From the NCBI GenBank assembly GCA_014529385.2, contig CM043947.1, positions 130,841,891 to 130,905,890 on the forward strand: a stretch of DNA of 64,000 bases. The letters are read 5' to 3'. Source of the DNA: Adiantum capillus-veneris. Lineage: Eukaryota > Streptophyta > Polypodiopsida > Polypodiales > Pteridaceae. How positions within the stretch are numbered: position 1 is the stretch's first letter; each line of letters starts with the position of its first letter. The notes under the pieces are model-generated. The model ran no database searches. It was not told where the DNA came from and saw only the letters and a list, made by a program, of their open reading frames with translations. Below, one piece after another: positions 45,906 through 55,666 of this stretch. The position numbers were made by a program, and so were the translations under genes.

Positions 45906-46714
45906 AAAGCGGCGAAGTTTGTACTTCCATTCATTTGATTTGGTTCAGACCCCACGCAATGTGGTATCGGTTCTGCTTTTTGTCTGCCTTTTCTGCCACG
46001 TCTCTTAGCTGCTTTGGAACTTTTTGGCCTTTCTTCATCCTGTTCATTCGGTGCCTTGTTATGGCACTTCACGGAGATATGCCTAGTTTCCCCGCATTCA
46101 AAGCACTTCCCCTCCTTTATGTACAGAGCCCTCTCTTGAGGAGTAAGCTTGGGTCGTGCATCCTCATCTTTCTGTTCTGGGTTGCTTGTTCTCTTTCTAC
46201 TTTCATTTTTCGAAGTCTGTTCGACTCTTTGTGTCATGATCTCATCTGTGGGGTAGGTCAGACTGCCAGAGTGAATGGCAAAACCCCGTTTCGCATGACT
46301 CATCAACTCCTGAATGGAAGCTGACTTCTGTTCCAAGCAGTAATCTCGGATCTCTGTAGGTAGACCCAAGGTAAACTGCTCAATCTGTTCCTTGAACGAG
46401 ATCTTCTTAAATGAAGAGGCGGGCAAAAAACAACTCCAGAATCTCTTGCAATAAGCGTCCACTGTGTCCTTCTTGGTCATCAGAAGATGGTTCCAAGCAG
46501 CTCGTATGTCGCGTTCATACTGTCGAGTCAACCAAGAAGAAATAAAAAGCCTCTTGAATTTCAGCCATTGAACTGGCGCAGTCTTGTTTAATAGAAGCGT
46601 GGACCACCAAGTTCGAGCATTCCCCTTAAAATAAGAGGCAGCTCTCCGAATCTTGGAGTGCTCTGAGTAAGGCCCTCCCGCAAAAGCGATGTCAAACTGC
46701 TGTACAAAAGACAA
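45872..46714 (-). CDS. Gypsy gag fragment with intact CCHC knuckle, 280 codons
   Basis: The longest open gag piece of the old elements. Its N-terminal end is the capsid-like core (FVQQFDIAFAGG, WWSTLLLNKTAPVQWLKFKR, EQIEQFTLGLPTEIRDYCLE). A charged linker and the knuckle CFECGETRHISVKC follow, near residue 203. It runs into the protease region in another frame at 45905. It is open but lies in a dead element, so it is best read as a surviving remnant. It may be a G2b/O hybrid. Confidence 0.8.
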   Translation of the reverse strand: MSFVQQFDIAFAGGPYSEHSKIRRAASYFKGNARTWWSTLLLNKTAPVQWLKFKRLFISSWLTRQYERDIRAAWNHLLMTKKDTVDAYCKRFWSCFLPASSFKKISFKEQIEQFTLGLPTEIRDYCLEQKSASIQELMSHAKRGFAIHSGSLTYPTDEIMTQRVEQTSKNESRKRTSNPEQKDEDARPKLTPQERALYIKEGKCFECGETRHISVKCHNKAPNEQDEERPKSSKAAKRRGRKGRQKAEPIPHCVGSEPNQMNGSTNFAAFWAKGKNTKLF

Positions 46715-47367
46715 AGCCTTCTAACGAGAAAACGTGTCAAATTTAATTGACTGTCCACTTTCCTTGAACTCTCGGACTTTCTTGCTTTTGTCTTCCAGAA
46801 AGTCATACTGGTTGGCTTTGTAAAAATTCTTCTCTTCCTGTGAGCACAGGTTTCGCTTTTTTGCTTTCGTCTATCCTTTCAACTTTCCTTCCGACCTGAG
46901 AGAAGAAGCAATGGCCTCATGCCATCTCGAGTAAATCTCATCAATCAGGTAATCCTTCAGGTGTTTCGCAAGTCTTGGGTCTCTGAAGTACTTGATCAAT
47001 CTTTTTACACGTGTCAACCTGCAATTGACGTTTGTACTTTGCTCTGGCAAAATTTTCCACCAAGAATCTGTCCAAATCTTCATTCTTTTCTTCAGTTCCT
47101 TCGTCGGATTTCAACTCTTCTTTTGCTTGCTCACCTAAAGGTGTTATCATTGTCAGATTCTCCGAGAGAACCCACGAGTAATCTAGAATTCTTTATGGCT
47201 TATGCCTTGTAAGATAGAGTGATGAAGACGGGAGCACGCCGATGCGCGATGTACGAAGGGTGGGAGTGCCTAATAAGTTCGGGGTCGGGACACGAAGATA
47301 CTTGCGTGTGTTGCAAAAAGGATCGGATCCTCCGTAGAAGAACAATCTTTCTGTGTTCTAATACCAC
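46715..47367 (-). pseudogene. Gag N-terminal part and leader with PBS
   Basis: Minus-strand pieces at 47150-46941 and 47083-46871 are helical, charged gag N-terminal segments in shifted frames. The leader (47200-47340) is homologous to the + strand leader at 15290-15480. GTTCTAATACCA at 47355-47366 is a decayed iMet PBS (TGGTATTAGAAC) one base from the 5' LTR. Confidence 0.7.
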
Positions 47368-47439
47368 TGTAACCGGCTTGGACACTCCAAGCGAGAAATC
47401 AATAGCAACACACGAACAGAAACTTCATAATCACTGAAC

Positions 47440-47536
<97 letters not shown>

Positions 47537-48027
47537 ACACGGCCCGACGTAGTTTCATGCCCAGAGGTATTTGGCCCCAAAGTCTAGCGTCCCTTTTGGT
47601 GTTTATTTTTTATTAACCATTGCAAAGCACATTTCGCGAGGACCTCTGCTCTCAGACTCTGTGTCTAGATGCCCTGCAAAGTGAGGCCCCAGGCGCCCTT
47701 ATAAAGCTTACAAGGAATGCCAAAAGCAAAGCCCCAAAAGCAGTTAACTCAAAAGCATCTTGTCCAAAAACTGTCCAAAAAGTAGCCAACGCGATTAGCG
47801 GAAATCCGTACAGCTTGCCATATCAACAGCTGTCAGCGCAAAACACAAAAATCCGTACCGTCTACCACGTCAGATGTCAACGTAAATTTCAAAAAATCCG
47901 TACAGTTGTCCACGTCAGCCGATCCGTACAGCACACTGCTTCGTCATCATTTTCTGTCCGCGGGTGGTAATGCCATGCCATCAGGCTGTGTGTCCGGGCA
48001 GTACTGCCACGTCATTAGTTTGTGACA
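47368..48027 (-). repeat. O 5' LTR
   Basis: 660 bp, TGTAACCGGCTTGG...TTTGTGACA. It carries a (TA)n run (47443-47487) next to (GA)n (47489-47533) where the 3' LTR has only GA. The core motif is degraded (GCGTCCCTTTTGGTGTTTAT). A TATA box, CTTTATAAGG, lies on the minus strand near 47697-47706. Confidence 0.85.
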
Positions 48028-48080
48028 CATAGTCATAATTGCATACCCTCTCTTCAACAGTACAGTCGGTCGGCATGTAG

Positions 48081-48640
48081 TGTAATGGAATATGGCTATG
48101 ACATGGATAGTAGAGGAATTTAAATAACCATAGTGAACATTTCCTTTAAGAGGGTTCTTTAAGGAGCATAAGAAGAGTACTTGATTAAAAGTAGCAAAAT
48201 GAACATTATACCTAATTAGCTTGGCATGAACAATACTCGTAAAAGAGAGAGAAAGGATGAGAGAAATTGACAACAGTTAAGGACCGGATTTACTTGGAGC
48301 CGGTCCCCTCTCCAAAAGGCTTTTGCAGTATAGATTCTCCCATGTAGATAGACTTGGTACAATACAAGATTTGTGTTCCTTGAGACCTCGTTGGTGCAAT
48401 GAAGATGGAAAGCTTCATTCACCAAGTTTATGCCCTTAACTATATTATCAAAGCATTAACTTGTCCTCGGCCTCAATTCCAAGACCTCAAACACCTTCGC
48501 AGGTGGAGAGAGCTAGTAGGGAATGAGGGTAGGGAAGAGGAAGAAGAAGCAACATACGAGAAAGACATAGACTCCTCACTTGATAGCATAGCATAATAGC
48601 ATAGTAATGGAGATGAAGAGCTTCGATTGTGGAAGCTCTA
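48081..48640 (-). repeat. 3' LTR of the gag-only element
   Basis: TGTAATGGAATATGGCTATG...GATAGCATAGCATAATAGCA, matching 50259-51520 once the nested LTR is removed. The right boundary is approximate. Confidence 0.75.
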
Positions 48641-50258
48641 GGAGTCTCATTGCGGGCATTTCTTTTGGGTTATCTTTGTAAACTCCTTTCTCCTTGGTCT
48701 TGTTGTTGTTGTTGGAATTGCCTTGGGAAGAACTTTGAGTATTGTTCTTCTCTCTTGAATCGCTCCAATCTTTATTTTCCATGGGCTCGGCATTCCTTTT
48801 AGCCCCTTGTTGGAAATTAATGCGAGAAGCAACCATAGTGTGGTGGATGACTTCGGGTGATAGAACCAGGCCGTTGTGAGTTGACATACTCGGCCATTTC
48901 TTCATGTAACCCCACATAAAATTGTTGCTTTTGCTCGGCGAAGTCTATCTTTTGAAATACTGTAGCTTTGAGATGTAAATCCCAAAACTTGTCTACATAT
49001 TTGTGGATAGACTCGTGGGAGAGTAGCTTCAAGCTTCTCCATTCAGTAAGCACTTTGTCCTTGGCATTGCTTGCAAGGAATTGCTTCATTATGGAAACTC
49101 GTAGAGGTTTCCATGTCCTTCGGGCTTCGCCATTCCCGCGGAGACTAGCCCTTCATTGACGAGCAGATTTTGGTAAGTGCATAGCTACGTGGCGTAGTTG
49201 GAGGACTTGGTGAAGCACTCGTCTTCAAAGGCATCGAATTACTGGATGAATACCAATACTTTGTCAGTAGCACCAAAGGTGCCATCATAGGTGAGAAAAG
49301 AGATACTCTTTTCTCTCTCTTTGAACTTCTTTAGCTTGTAGGACCTTTTCCAAGCAGCATATGATTTGTGATTTCCTCTCCTCTTGTATTCTCTAGGAGA
49401 ATAGCCGCTGCTTTCGTCGGAAGGAGGAGGGTGAAGGAGGAGAGGGTGACCTCTTTCTTGCCTTTTTCTTCCTTTGTTTCCTCTCTTCCCTTTCGAGGTG
49501 ACGAGGAGGACTATAAGATGATCTTTTCCTCTTGGGTCTTGTGGAGCCACATCTTCAGAGGAATTCGGAGATTCACTTCTTTCCGTTCATTGGATTCCTC
49601 CTCTTCTCTTATTGGAGAGAGTCTTCTTTTGGAAGTCTCAACAAGAGGATTCCTAAGCTCTCTCTCTTCACGGAGAGGTAGGAAGCACGAAGTTGTTGGG
49701 TAACTGCGGCTTGCAAGGCAGGGTTGCCCATAACTTGTTGCAACCTAGTAACAAGATAGTTCACAAACATTGGGACATCATCGGTAGCACCTTCATGTGC
49801 AAAATCAAAGTCGTCAATATTCATTCTACTCTCTTTATTATTGTCAGCCATGCTAATTAAACTTAGGTATATGTTACTTTGTGCTTTGGTACCCTCAAAA
49901 ACCTTAGTTGTTACTCTTCTTTACCTTTGAAAATTAGTTCTCAAGCAGCCACACCCGTGGTTTAGAGGCTGTTGATTGCAAAGAGTAGTAGAGAGGGTTT
50001 AACATTACTCGATTGATTATGGTTCCCGTTGAGCTTGCTAGTAGCTCAATAATGGTTAAGCCAAAGGCAAGCCCTGAGAGACTCCATTATTAAGTTTATA
50101 ATTACCAACGGTGTACCTCGAATTAAGTCCTTTTCAACTAAGATAATAGATCCCTGTCCCACTTACCCTCTTGCAATGAACAGGCCCAACCTTTCATGTA
50201 CAACTTAAGGACCTCTCTTCTTAAGTAAGAAAAGAGAAACCAATAGCTCTGATACCGA
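48641..50258 (-). pseudogene. Gag pseudogene of the gag-only element
   Basis: From 49851 down, ORFs on the minus strand run: an acidic N-terminus (49851-49609), a basic region ending FLTYDGTFGATDKVLVFIQ (49550-49239), and a capsid-like part (49089-48817). The capsid part reads KVLTEWRSLKLLSHESIHKY and VDKFWDLHLKATVFQKIDFA. Next comes an Asn/Ser-rich tail. Frames are broken between these blocks. The WRSL...SIHKYVDKFWDL pattern is typical of plant retrotransposon gag. No zinc knuckle is seen. Confidence 0.65.
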
Positions 50259-50685
50259 TGTATGGAATATGACTATGACATGGATAGTAGTGGAATTTAA
50301 ATAACCATAGTGAATATTTCCTTTAAGAGGCTTCTTTAAGGAGCATAAGAAGAGTACTTGATTAAAAGTAGCAAAATGAACATAACACCTAGTTAGCTTG
50401 GCATGAACAATACTCGTAAAAGAGAGAGAAAGGATGAGAGAAATTGACAACAGTTGAGGATTGGATTTACTTAGAGCCCCCCCTTCAAATGGCTTGTGTA
50501 TTATAGATTCTCCCATGTAGAGAGACTTGGTACAATACAAAATTTGTGTTCCTTGAGACCTCGTTGGTGCAATGAAGATGGAAAGCTTCATGCACCAAGA
50601 TTATGCACTTAAGTATCGTACCAAAGCATTAACTTGTCCCCGGCTTTAGTTCCAAGACCTCAAACACCTTCTAAGGTGGAGAGAG

Positions 50686-51392
50686 TGTAACAAACTGCTG
50701 ACGTGTCAAAGCCTAAAGAATGGAGCCAACTTACAGATGTGGCCGAGGGGGCTAAACTGTTACAAAGTGATGACGTGGCTGCCCGAGAGCAAAAACCCTA
50801 ACCCTAATTTCTGCCAAAAACCGTAACTGCTGAAACCCTAATTTTGGAACCCTAACCCTAAAACCTGCAAATCCTAATTCTGGAAACCCTAACCCTAAAA
50901 CCTACAAATCCTAATCTGGAAACCCTAACCCTAAAACTGCAGAGACCCTAACCCTAACCCTAACCCTAAGGGCAGCAGGGAGATTTCCGAAAATTGCGAT
51001 GGCTGATGACGTGGCAGGTTGTACGGATCTCCGTAAATTACGTTGGCAGCTTTTGGCATTGCTTTTTGAACCAGAAGCTTTTGAGTTTTAAAGGCTTTTT
51101 TTTGTAATCTACTTTTGGGGCCTAGGGCCTTTAAATATGAGGTTAGGGCTCATTCTTTGGCATGCTTCCTGGAGAAGGTGCAGAGTCTCGAGTACCGGCT
51201 TGTACTGTGTTGATGCAATATAAAGAAATAGCGAAAGGGGCGTCAAGGTTTGGGGCCAATACTCTCTGGGGTGGAATTCCGCCACTCCGTGTCGCGTGTG
51301 GTCTCTCTCTCTCAATTCAGTTGTTATTGAAGTGCTAAAAGTCTGTTTCAGTCTGTTCTTTTCTATTGGCACGTGGTGCCCGCCTTGTGACA
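50686..51392 (+). mobile_element. Solo gypsy LTR, TSD GAGAG
   Basis: 707 bp, TGTAACAAAC...CTTGTGACA, flanked by GAGAG (50681-50685 and 51393-51397). The empty site is present in the sister LTR near 48511. It is the same family as 14550-15266. It holds the core AAATAGCGAAAGGGGCGTC (51226-51244), a TTTAAATATG TATA-like box near 51129, and a telomere-like repeat block. Confidence 0.9.
50798..50969. repeat. Telobox minisatellite, ends in (CCCTAA)4
   Basis: Repeated units of about 40 bp (GGAAACCCTAACCCTAAAAC with CAAATCCTAATYT), ending in GACCCTAACCCTAACCCTAA. It lies in the U3 part of the solo LTR and is not a chromosome end. Confidence 0.85.
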
Positions 51393-51526
51393 GAGAGCTA
51401 GCAGGGAATGAGGGTAGGGAAGAGGAAGAAGAAGTAACATACGAGAAAGACAGACTCCTCACTTGATATTACTCTTGTTGCTTAGCATAGCATAATAGCA
51501 CAGTAATGGAGATGATTGTGGCTCTC

Positions 51527-53183
51527 ATCCTTACCTTACGTTAAGAAACAAGCTTCAATCTAAGCTTCAAAAGATAAAGACAGAGACAATCAAAGGAAAA
51601 AGGGCAGCGGCAACCCCATTTGCCATCCCTTCAAGACCCTTTTTAGGAGAGCCGAAAAACGGGGAAAAAGGTCTAAAACTATCACGTTTTTATAATTTTC
51701 TGATTCTGCCGTCCCCCCTCCCGAGCTGGGGATGCCCCCCCGTGACCCCACTATCTGCTCGTCTGGCCAACCATCCCTTCCCCTCCGTTTCCATCGACCC
51801 GCGGTTGGCGTCCCCTTGTTGTCAGGCCCGATCACCTCGCCCCCTTGTTTCCGTGCAAGTTAAACAACAAATATCTACAGCCACTTCACTCAAGATAAGC
51901 TACAAGTATTAATTCACTCTCCTATGTTATTGAATTTGGTCAATGGGGACAGATTAAGAGATTTTCATTAACAAAACGAGACTTTGAGAGCATCAAAAGT
52001 AAAGGATAGGGGGCGAAGGACTCATTGATCCTTGGAGAGCAAGATTAGAGAGACTTAAGATGGGAGATAGGAGAGGTGGAGGCATTCTGCTACTTGCAGC
52101 AATGGAGACGGCTTTCCACATTTCAAGAGGTAGGCGAGGGTGGGGGTGGCTTTCCTCTTGCAACTTGCAAGGGGTGGGAAGAGGGTAGAGGAGGCTTCAC
52201 TTGGGTCACGGGTGCCAAGGCCCAGGACTCTATAAGAGACAGAGATTATGAGAAGAGGAGGGAGAAGGGTATCTCTTATATAGAGAGCCTTTCAAGTTTC
52301 AAAGAGGGGAAGACTCAAAAAAGTGCCCTTGAATGGAACATTGGCTCGTGTGTTTACTCTCTTTTAAGACAGTCCTGCTGGACAAACATACCGAACACCG
52401 CGTGTTCCGTCCGTGTATTGGCAATTTTAGTGGCTGCTGGTCGCACAGTGAGGGACAAGGTGGGGGTCCACTATGGTACGCCAGACACCTCTTGATTTGT
52501 CTCGTGTCAGGACCCGGAGGAGACCCAAAGACACTATGGGACGGCTCACAGGCACTTCAGATATGCCTCTGGATCCTTCATGTGATGGCCTCTATTCTTC
52601 CAAATATGATGTTCACGTGGGGGGACAGTATCATGGTCATCTAGCTCAGAGCCAGCACTCGGCTATGAGGGTGCAGGGCAGCCTAGGAATCAGGGGTGTT
52701 CTCAGTAGTCGCCGACGCATGAAGAGACTACAGATGGCAGCTGATCGGTAGCTTTGGCCTATGGCCCGATGCTTCAGACTTTTGGAGGACACCAAAGCCT
52801 TTTGCAGTTACTGCGCGCTTTCTGGCTGAAGCTGATTCACACTCTCAGAGGAGATTCTGATAGCATACCAGGCAGCTCCAACAAGGCTGACGGATGGTGG
52901 CCTGGACCTCTCTTTACAATGGATCACAATGTCCACCACTACAGGCCATCTGTCTCTTTTTCCCTTCCATTGTATGATTTAGCTGTTGTGCATACGTTGT
53001 TGATGATGGGACCCTCTTGACAAGTCTAAATTTTGATGCTTTTGCGCAAAAAAGGATGGTCTTAGCTAAGTACAAGATACAACCAGAGGTGAAAAAACCC
53101 CTCAAGATAGCCAAGAAGTACAAGGAACAAGGATGCATGTAGACGGGGATATAATAGGAAGCCGTGATGCATCAAATGAACAA

Positions 53184-53233
<50 letters not shown>

Positions 53234-53449
53234 GTATGCTCGGTTTTATATTTAAGCAGTGTTTGTGTGAGCAATTGATTCAATTCATCTTATTATGAGC
53301 TGCCCAACACGTTTTAGTAAGCATGCTATCACATTTTAGTGAATGTGCATTTAAGAGCTGATTGATTTGACTGATCTTGGCAATTTGTCTTTCTTTGTAT
53401 GCTGGAATTTCAATAAGTTTCTGTACCTTTTGTCCTTTTCCCAAGCCAG
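51527..53449. other. End of intron 2, no element recognised
   Basis: Short plus-strand ORFs (52076-52495, 52473-52751) have no recognisable domain. A CT run is at 53187-53229. The last 60 bp have branch-point-like and pyrimidine sequences leading to the exon 3 acceptor. Confidence 0.5.
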
Positions 53450-53926
53450 GTTACACTAGATGCAATCTACAATGTCGTGTGCTCTCGCTGTGGAGGACAC
53501 GGGCACCTGAAGACTGAATGCTATGGGATGGCCAACAAGACTTATGAACTTATTCCTGAAGAAGAAGCTGATTTTCCTGAGCAGCTTGCACAACCGCCAG
53601 AACCCCAAGCTTCTTTGGGAGAGGTTAGTGCCAAGCCTGGGTTTGGTAGAGGGCGTGCCATGGTTTTACCGGCATGGATGACACATGGAAGTGGAGCGGC
53701 TGCTCCTCAGATACTTGGCAGCACTGATCATGAGAAGAAAAGAAAAGCAACAGAACTGCCTGATAAGATCTCTACAGTTGAAGAAGCGATGGCCCTCATT
53801 GCAGAAGTCAAAAAAGCAAGAAAGGACAAACATCGCCGTCGCAAGGAGCATCATAAACACAAGAAGGACAAGCAGTCCAAGAGATCGAGCAAGAAGAAGA
53901 GGTCTAGTGAGAAGGATACTGCTTGA
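53450..53926 (+). CDS. ZCCHC17: ZCCHC17-like protein, exon 3 (CCHC knuckle and basic C-terminus)
   Basis: 158 codons plus stop, residues 362-519. VTLDAIYNVVCSRCGGHGHL matches the human segment that leads into the zinc knuckle. The CX2CX4HX4C ligands are C372, C375, H380 and C385. YELIPEEEADF matches the human YSLIPDEEE. GRGRAMVLPAWMTHG is a plant-type glycine/arginine element. The last 45 residues are Lys/Arg/His-rich, a likely nuclear or nucleolar targeting and RNA-binding tail. The acceptor CCAAGCCAG|GTT keeps phase 0 with exon 2. There is no suitable start codon at the front, so it is not a separate gene. Confidence 0.92.
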   Translation, partial: VTLDAIYNVVCSRCGGHGHLKTECYGMANKTYELIPEEEADFPEQLAQPPEPQASLGEVSAKPGFGRGRAMVLPAWMTHGSGAAAPQILGSTDHEKKRKATELPDKISTVEEAMALIAEVKKARKDKHRRRKEHHKHKKDKQSKRSSKKKRSSEKDTA

Positions 53927-54840
53927 AGAAGGTTCTCAATGCTGATCAGGATTGCTATTTCCTGCACATTTGAAGGAGCGAAAATGTATTAGCGTACAGT
54001 GTCTTTTTAGCTTCAGCGGTGACACGATCAGGTATTGGTTGAGAATGGTATTTATCATAGATTATGCTAGGATACCTGTCCTTTGAACGGAATCAGCCCT
54101 TACATGTAATTGGATCCTTCATTACATGGCTATGCAGGAATGCCTTGTGTGCAATGTTTCATAAGCCTGGCAGCAGATCAAGGTTTTTATTTTGAGTGAT
54201 GTCTTTTGTTCGTGTTTTGACTAAAGGAACCTGCAGCTTTTGTACCCTTCCTGTGACATTCCTTCAACATGCGCCCAACAATCCAATTCATTGGGAAGAG
54301 AAAAGTGCCTGATGTAAAATATTGACCAATGTATTCATTAGTGGAAAATTATCCTAATGATGAGTAAAAGGCTGTGCAGCTCTCTTACTTGACACCTTTT
54401 GAAGTGCATGTATGGCCTCTTTTGTAACCATCAGTAGCAGCTTGGGACTTTTTTGGGTTTAGTCAGTGAGCATCTTTCAAAAGGAGGAACTTTGCCTGAA
54501 TTTCGAACCCTGTCAAGTTGAGACTGCATGCAAATTGTTCATTTTCGACTTTAGATCATATTCTGCTGTGTGCGTGTGTGTGCCTCCACAGCATGAGTTT
54601 CAAAATTAAGAGTGTGTGTAACCTAATTATTTTGAGGTCAGTAATTCATTTCTTTACTTCTGCCCTCCACTGGCAAAGATGGGTGCTGCATACCATCCTG
54701 TGCTCCAAAACAACATTGGATTTGCCACAAGAATGAGCTAAAGTTGAAGCATTTTCTGTGCACTTCCATTTGATCATAATGGTGACTGTAATGAGATGGT
54801 CAGTTAGCAACTTTTTTCAAGGACACCATTAAAATCAACC
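53927..54840 (+). other. 3'UTR and downstream flank of the host gene
   Basis: The sequence after the stop is T-rich and free of recognised genes. The 3'UTR probably covers the first few hundred bases. I could not fix the cleavage site because no canonical AATAAA is evident near 53927-54250. Confidence 0.5.
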
Positions 54841-54841
<1 letters not shown>

Positions 54842-54876
<35 letters not shown>

Positions 54877-54919
54877 GCTGCCCCCGCACCCTCTCTCTCG
54901 TGCTCCCTGCTGCCCCTGC

Positions 54920-54973
<54 letters not shown>

Positions 54974-55242
54974 GCACGCGCTCCCTGCTGCCCCCGCACC
55001 CTCTCTCTCGTGCTCCCTGCTGCCCCCGCACCCTCTCTCTCTCTCTCTCTCTCTCGCGCGCTCCTTGCTCGCCACTGCCCCTCGCGCTCCCCCCCCTCTG
55101 CTGCCTATCGCGCGCCCACCCCCCCCCTTTTTGTCTATCGCCCCCCCCCCCCCCCCCCTTTTTTGTCTATCGCGGGTTAATTTTTCAGCCTTTTAAGCAA
55201 GTAAGTTTTTATTTATTTATTGTCTATAGTCTATCGCCCACT

Positions 55243-55273
<31 letters not shown>

Positions 55274-55385
55274 TTTTTTCAAACTTTCGCCCCCCCACCT
55301 CCCTCTATCGCCTATCGCTCCCCCCCCCCCCCCCCCCCCCCCGGCTGCTTCTCTCTCTCTCTCTCTCTCTCCCCCCACCCCTCGT

Positions 55386-55419
<34 letters not shown>

Positions 55420-55480
55420 CTGCTTCTCTCTCTCTCTCTCTCTCTCTCCCCCCACCCCTCGTGTCCCCCCCCCCGGGCTG

Positions 55481-55524
<44 letters not shown>
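54842..55524. repeat. Complex CT / poly-C / CTGCTGCCCCCGCACC low-complexity block
   Basis: Alternating CT runs (54842-54873, 54922-54971, 55032-55054 and 55482-55524, among others), a roughly 32-bp unit CTGCTGCCCCCGCACCCTCT...CGTGCTCC repeated four times, and C homopolymers up to about 35 bases (55240-55268, 55320-55342, 55390-55417). It lies immediately before the LINE ORF1 and may belong to its 5' region. Homopolymer lengths are error-prone. Confidence 0.85.
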
Positions 55525-55529
<5 letters not shown>

Positions 55530-55666
55530 GGAGGGCACTTGGCCACACCGCCTTGCGCTCCGCCACTCGTCGCGTTCGTCGTCAGTGACATGTACATCCA
55601 GTGCCGCGCCCGTTGCTAGAGTGGGTGCACACGTGCATCTAACCCCCTTGCGGACGACGATCAAAC

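Larger units (their letters stand above)
28427..48027 (-). mobile_element. Old gypsy element (O) with nested insertions
   Basis: Outer LTRs are 28427-29211 and 47368-48027, both beginning TGTWACCGGCTTGGACACTC and ending TTTGTGACA. GATAG precedes and CATAG follows, a probable 5-bp target duplication with one mismatch. The interior holds a complete younger gypsy (29951-38649) and a second gypsy LTR plus pol (from 41589). O's own coding DNA is scrambled and decayed. Confidence 0.8.
48081..51526 (-). mobile_element. Gag-only (TR-GAG-like) LTR element, interrupted by a solo LTR
   Basis: Homologous LTRs at 48081-~48640 and 50259-~51526 (the latter enlarged by a nested solo LTR) enclose about 1.6 kb with gag-like ORFs only. 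The PBS complement AGCTCTGATACC at 50245-50256 adjoins the right LTR, so the element is minus-strand. RT and integrase are absent. The outer limits on the CA side are uncertain, and I could not confirm a target duplication. Confidence 0.75.
50259..51526 (-). repeat. 5' LTR of the gag-only element (contains nested solo LTR)
   Basis: Starts TGTATGGAATATGAC, is interrupted at 50686-51392, and resumes GAGAGCTAGCAGGGAATGAG. It matches the uninterrupted 48510-48640 copy. The end near 51526 is approximate. Confidence 0.7.
7629..53449 (+). other. Host gene intron 2, 45,821 bp, filled with nested retrotransposons
   Basis: The donor AAG|GTCAGC (7629) pairs with an acceptor at 53448-53449 preceded by a strong pyrimidine tract (TGTCCTTTTCCCAAGCCAG). 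A possible branch point, TGACTGAT, lies about 80 bp upstream. Exon 2 ends in ...RQEIKK and exon 3 begins VTLDAIYN, reproducing the order in the human protein. No other host exon is recognised inside. The interval contains at least ten LTR-element insertions, several with intact target duplications. Giant introns of this kind are known in ferns and gymnosperms. Confidence 0.88.

Noticed and set aside
47368-48027. Taking the LTR at 47368 as the partner of the LTR at 41589
   Set aside because: It matches 28427-29211 far better (TGTWACCGGCTTGG start, GA tract), and the near-matching target duplications lie at 28422 and 48028.
50945-50969. Chromosome end or true telomere
   Set aside because: Only four CCCTAA repeats, located inside an LTR with an intact target duplication on both sides.
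53477-53926. Exon 3 as an independent small zinc-knuckle gene starting at GTG 53477
   Set aside because: There is no ATG at the front. Homology to ZCCHC17 begins upstream at 53450, directly after a splice acceptor.
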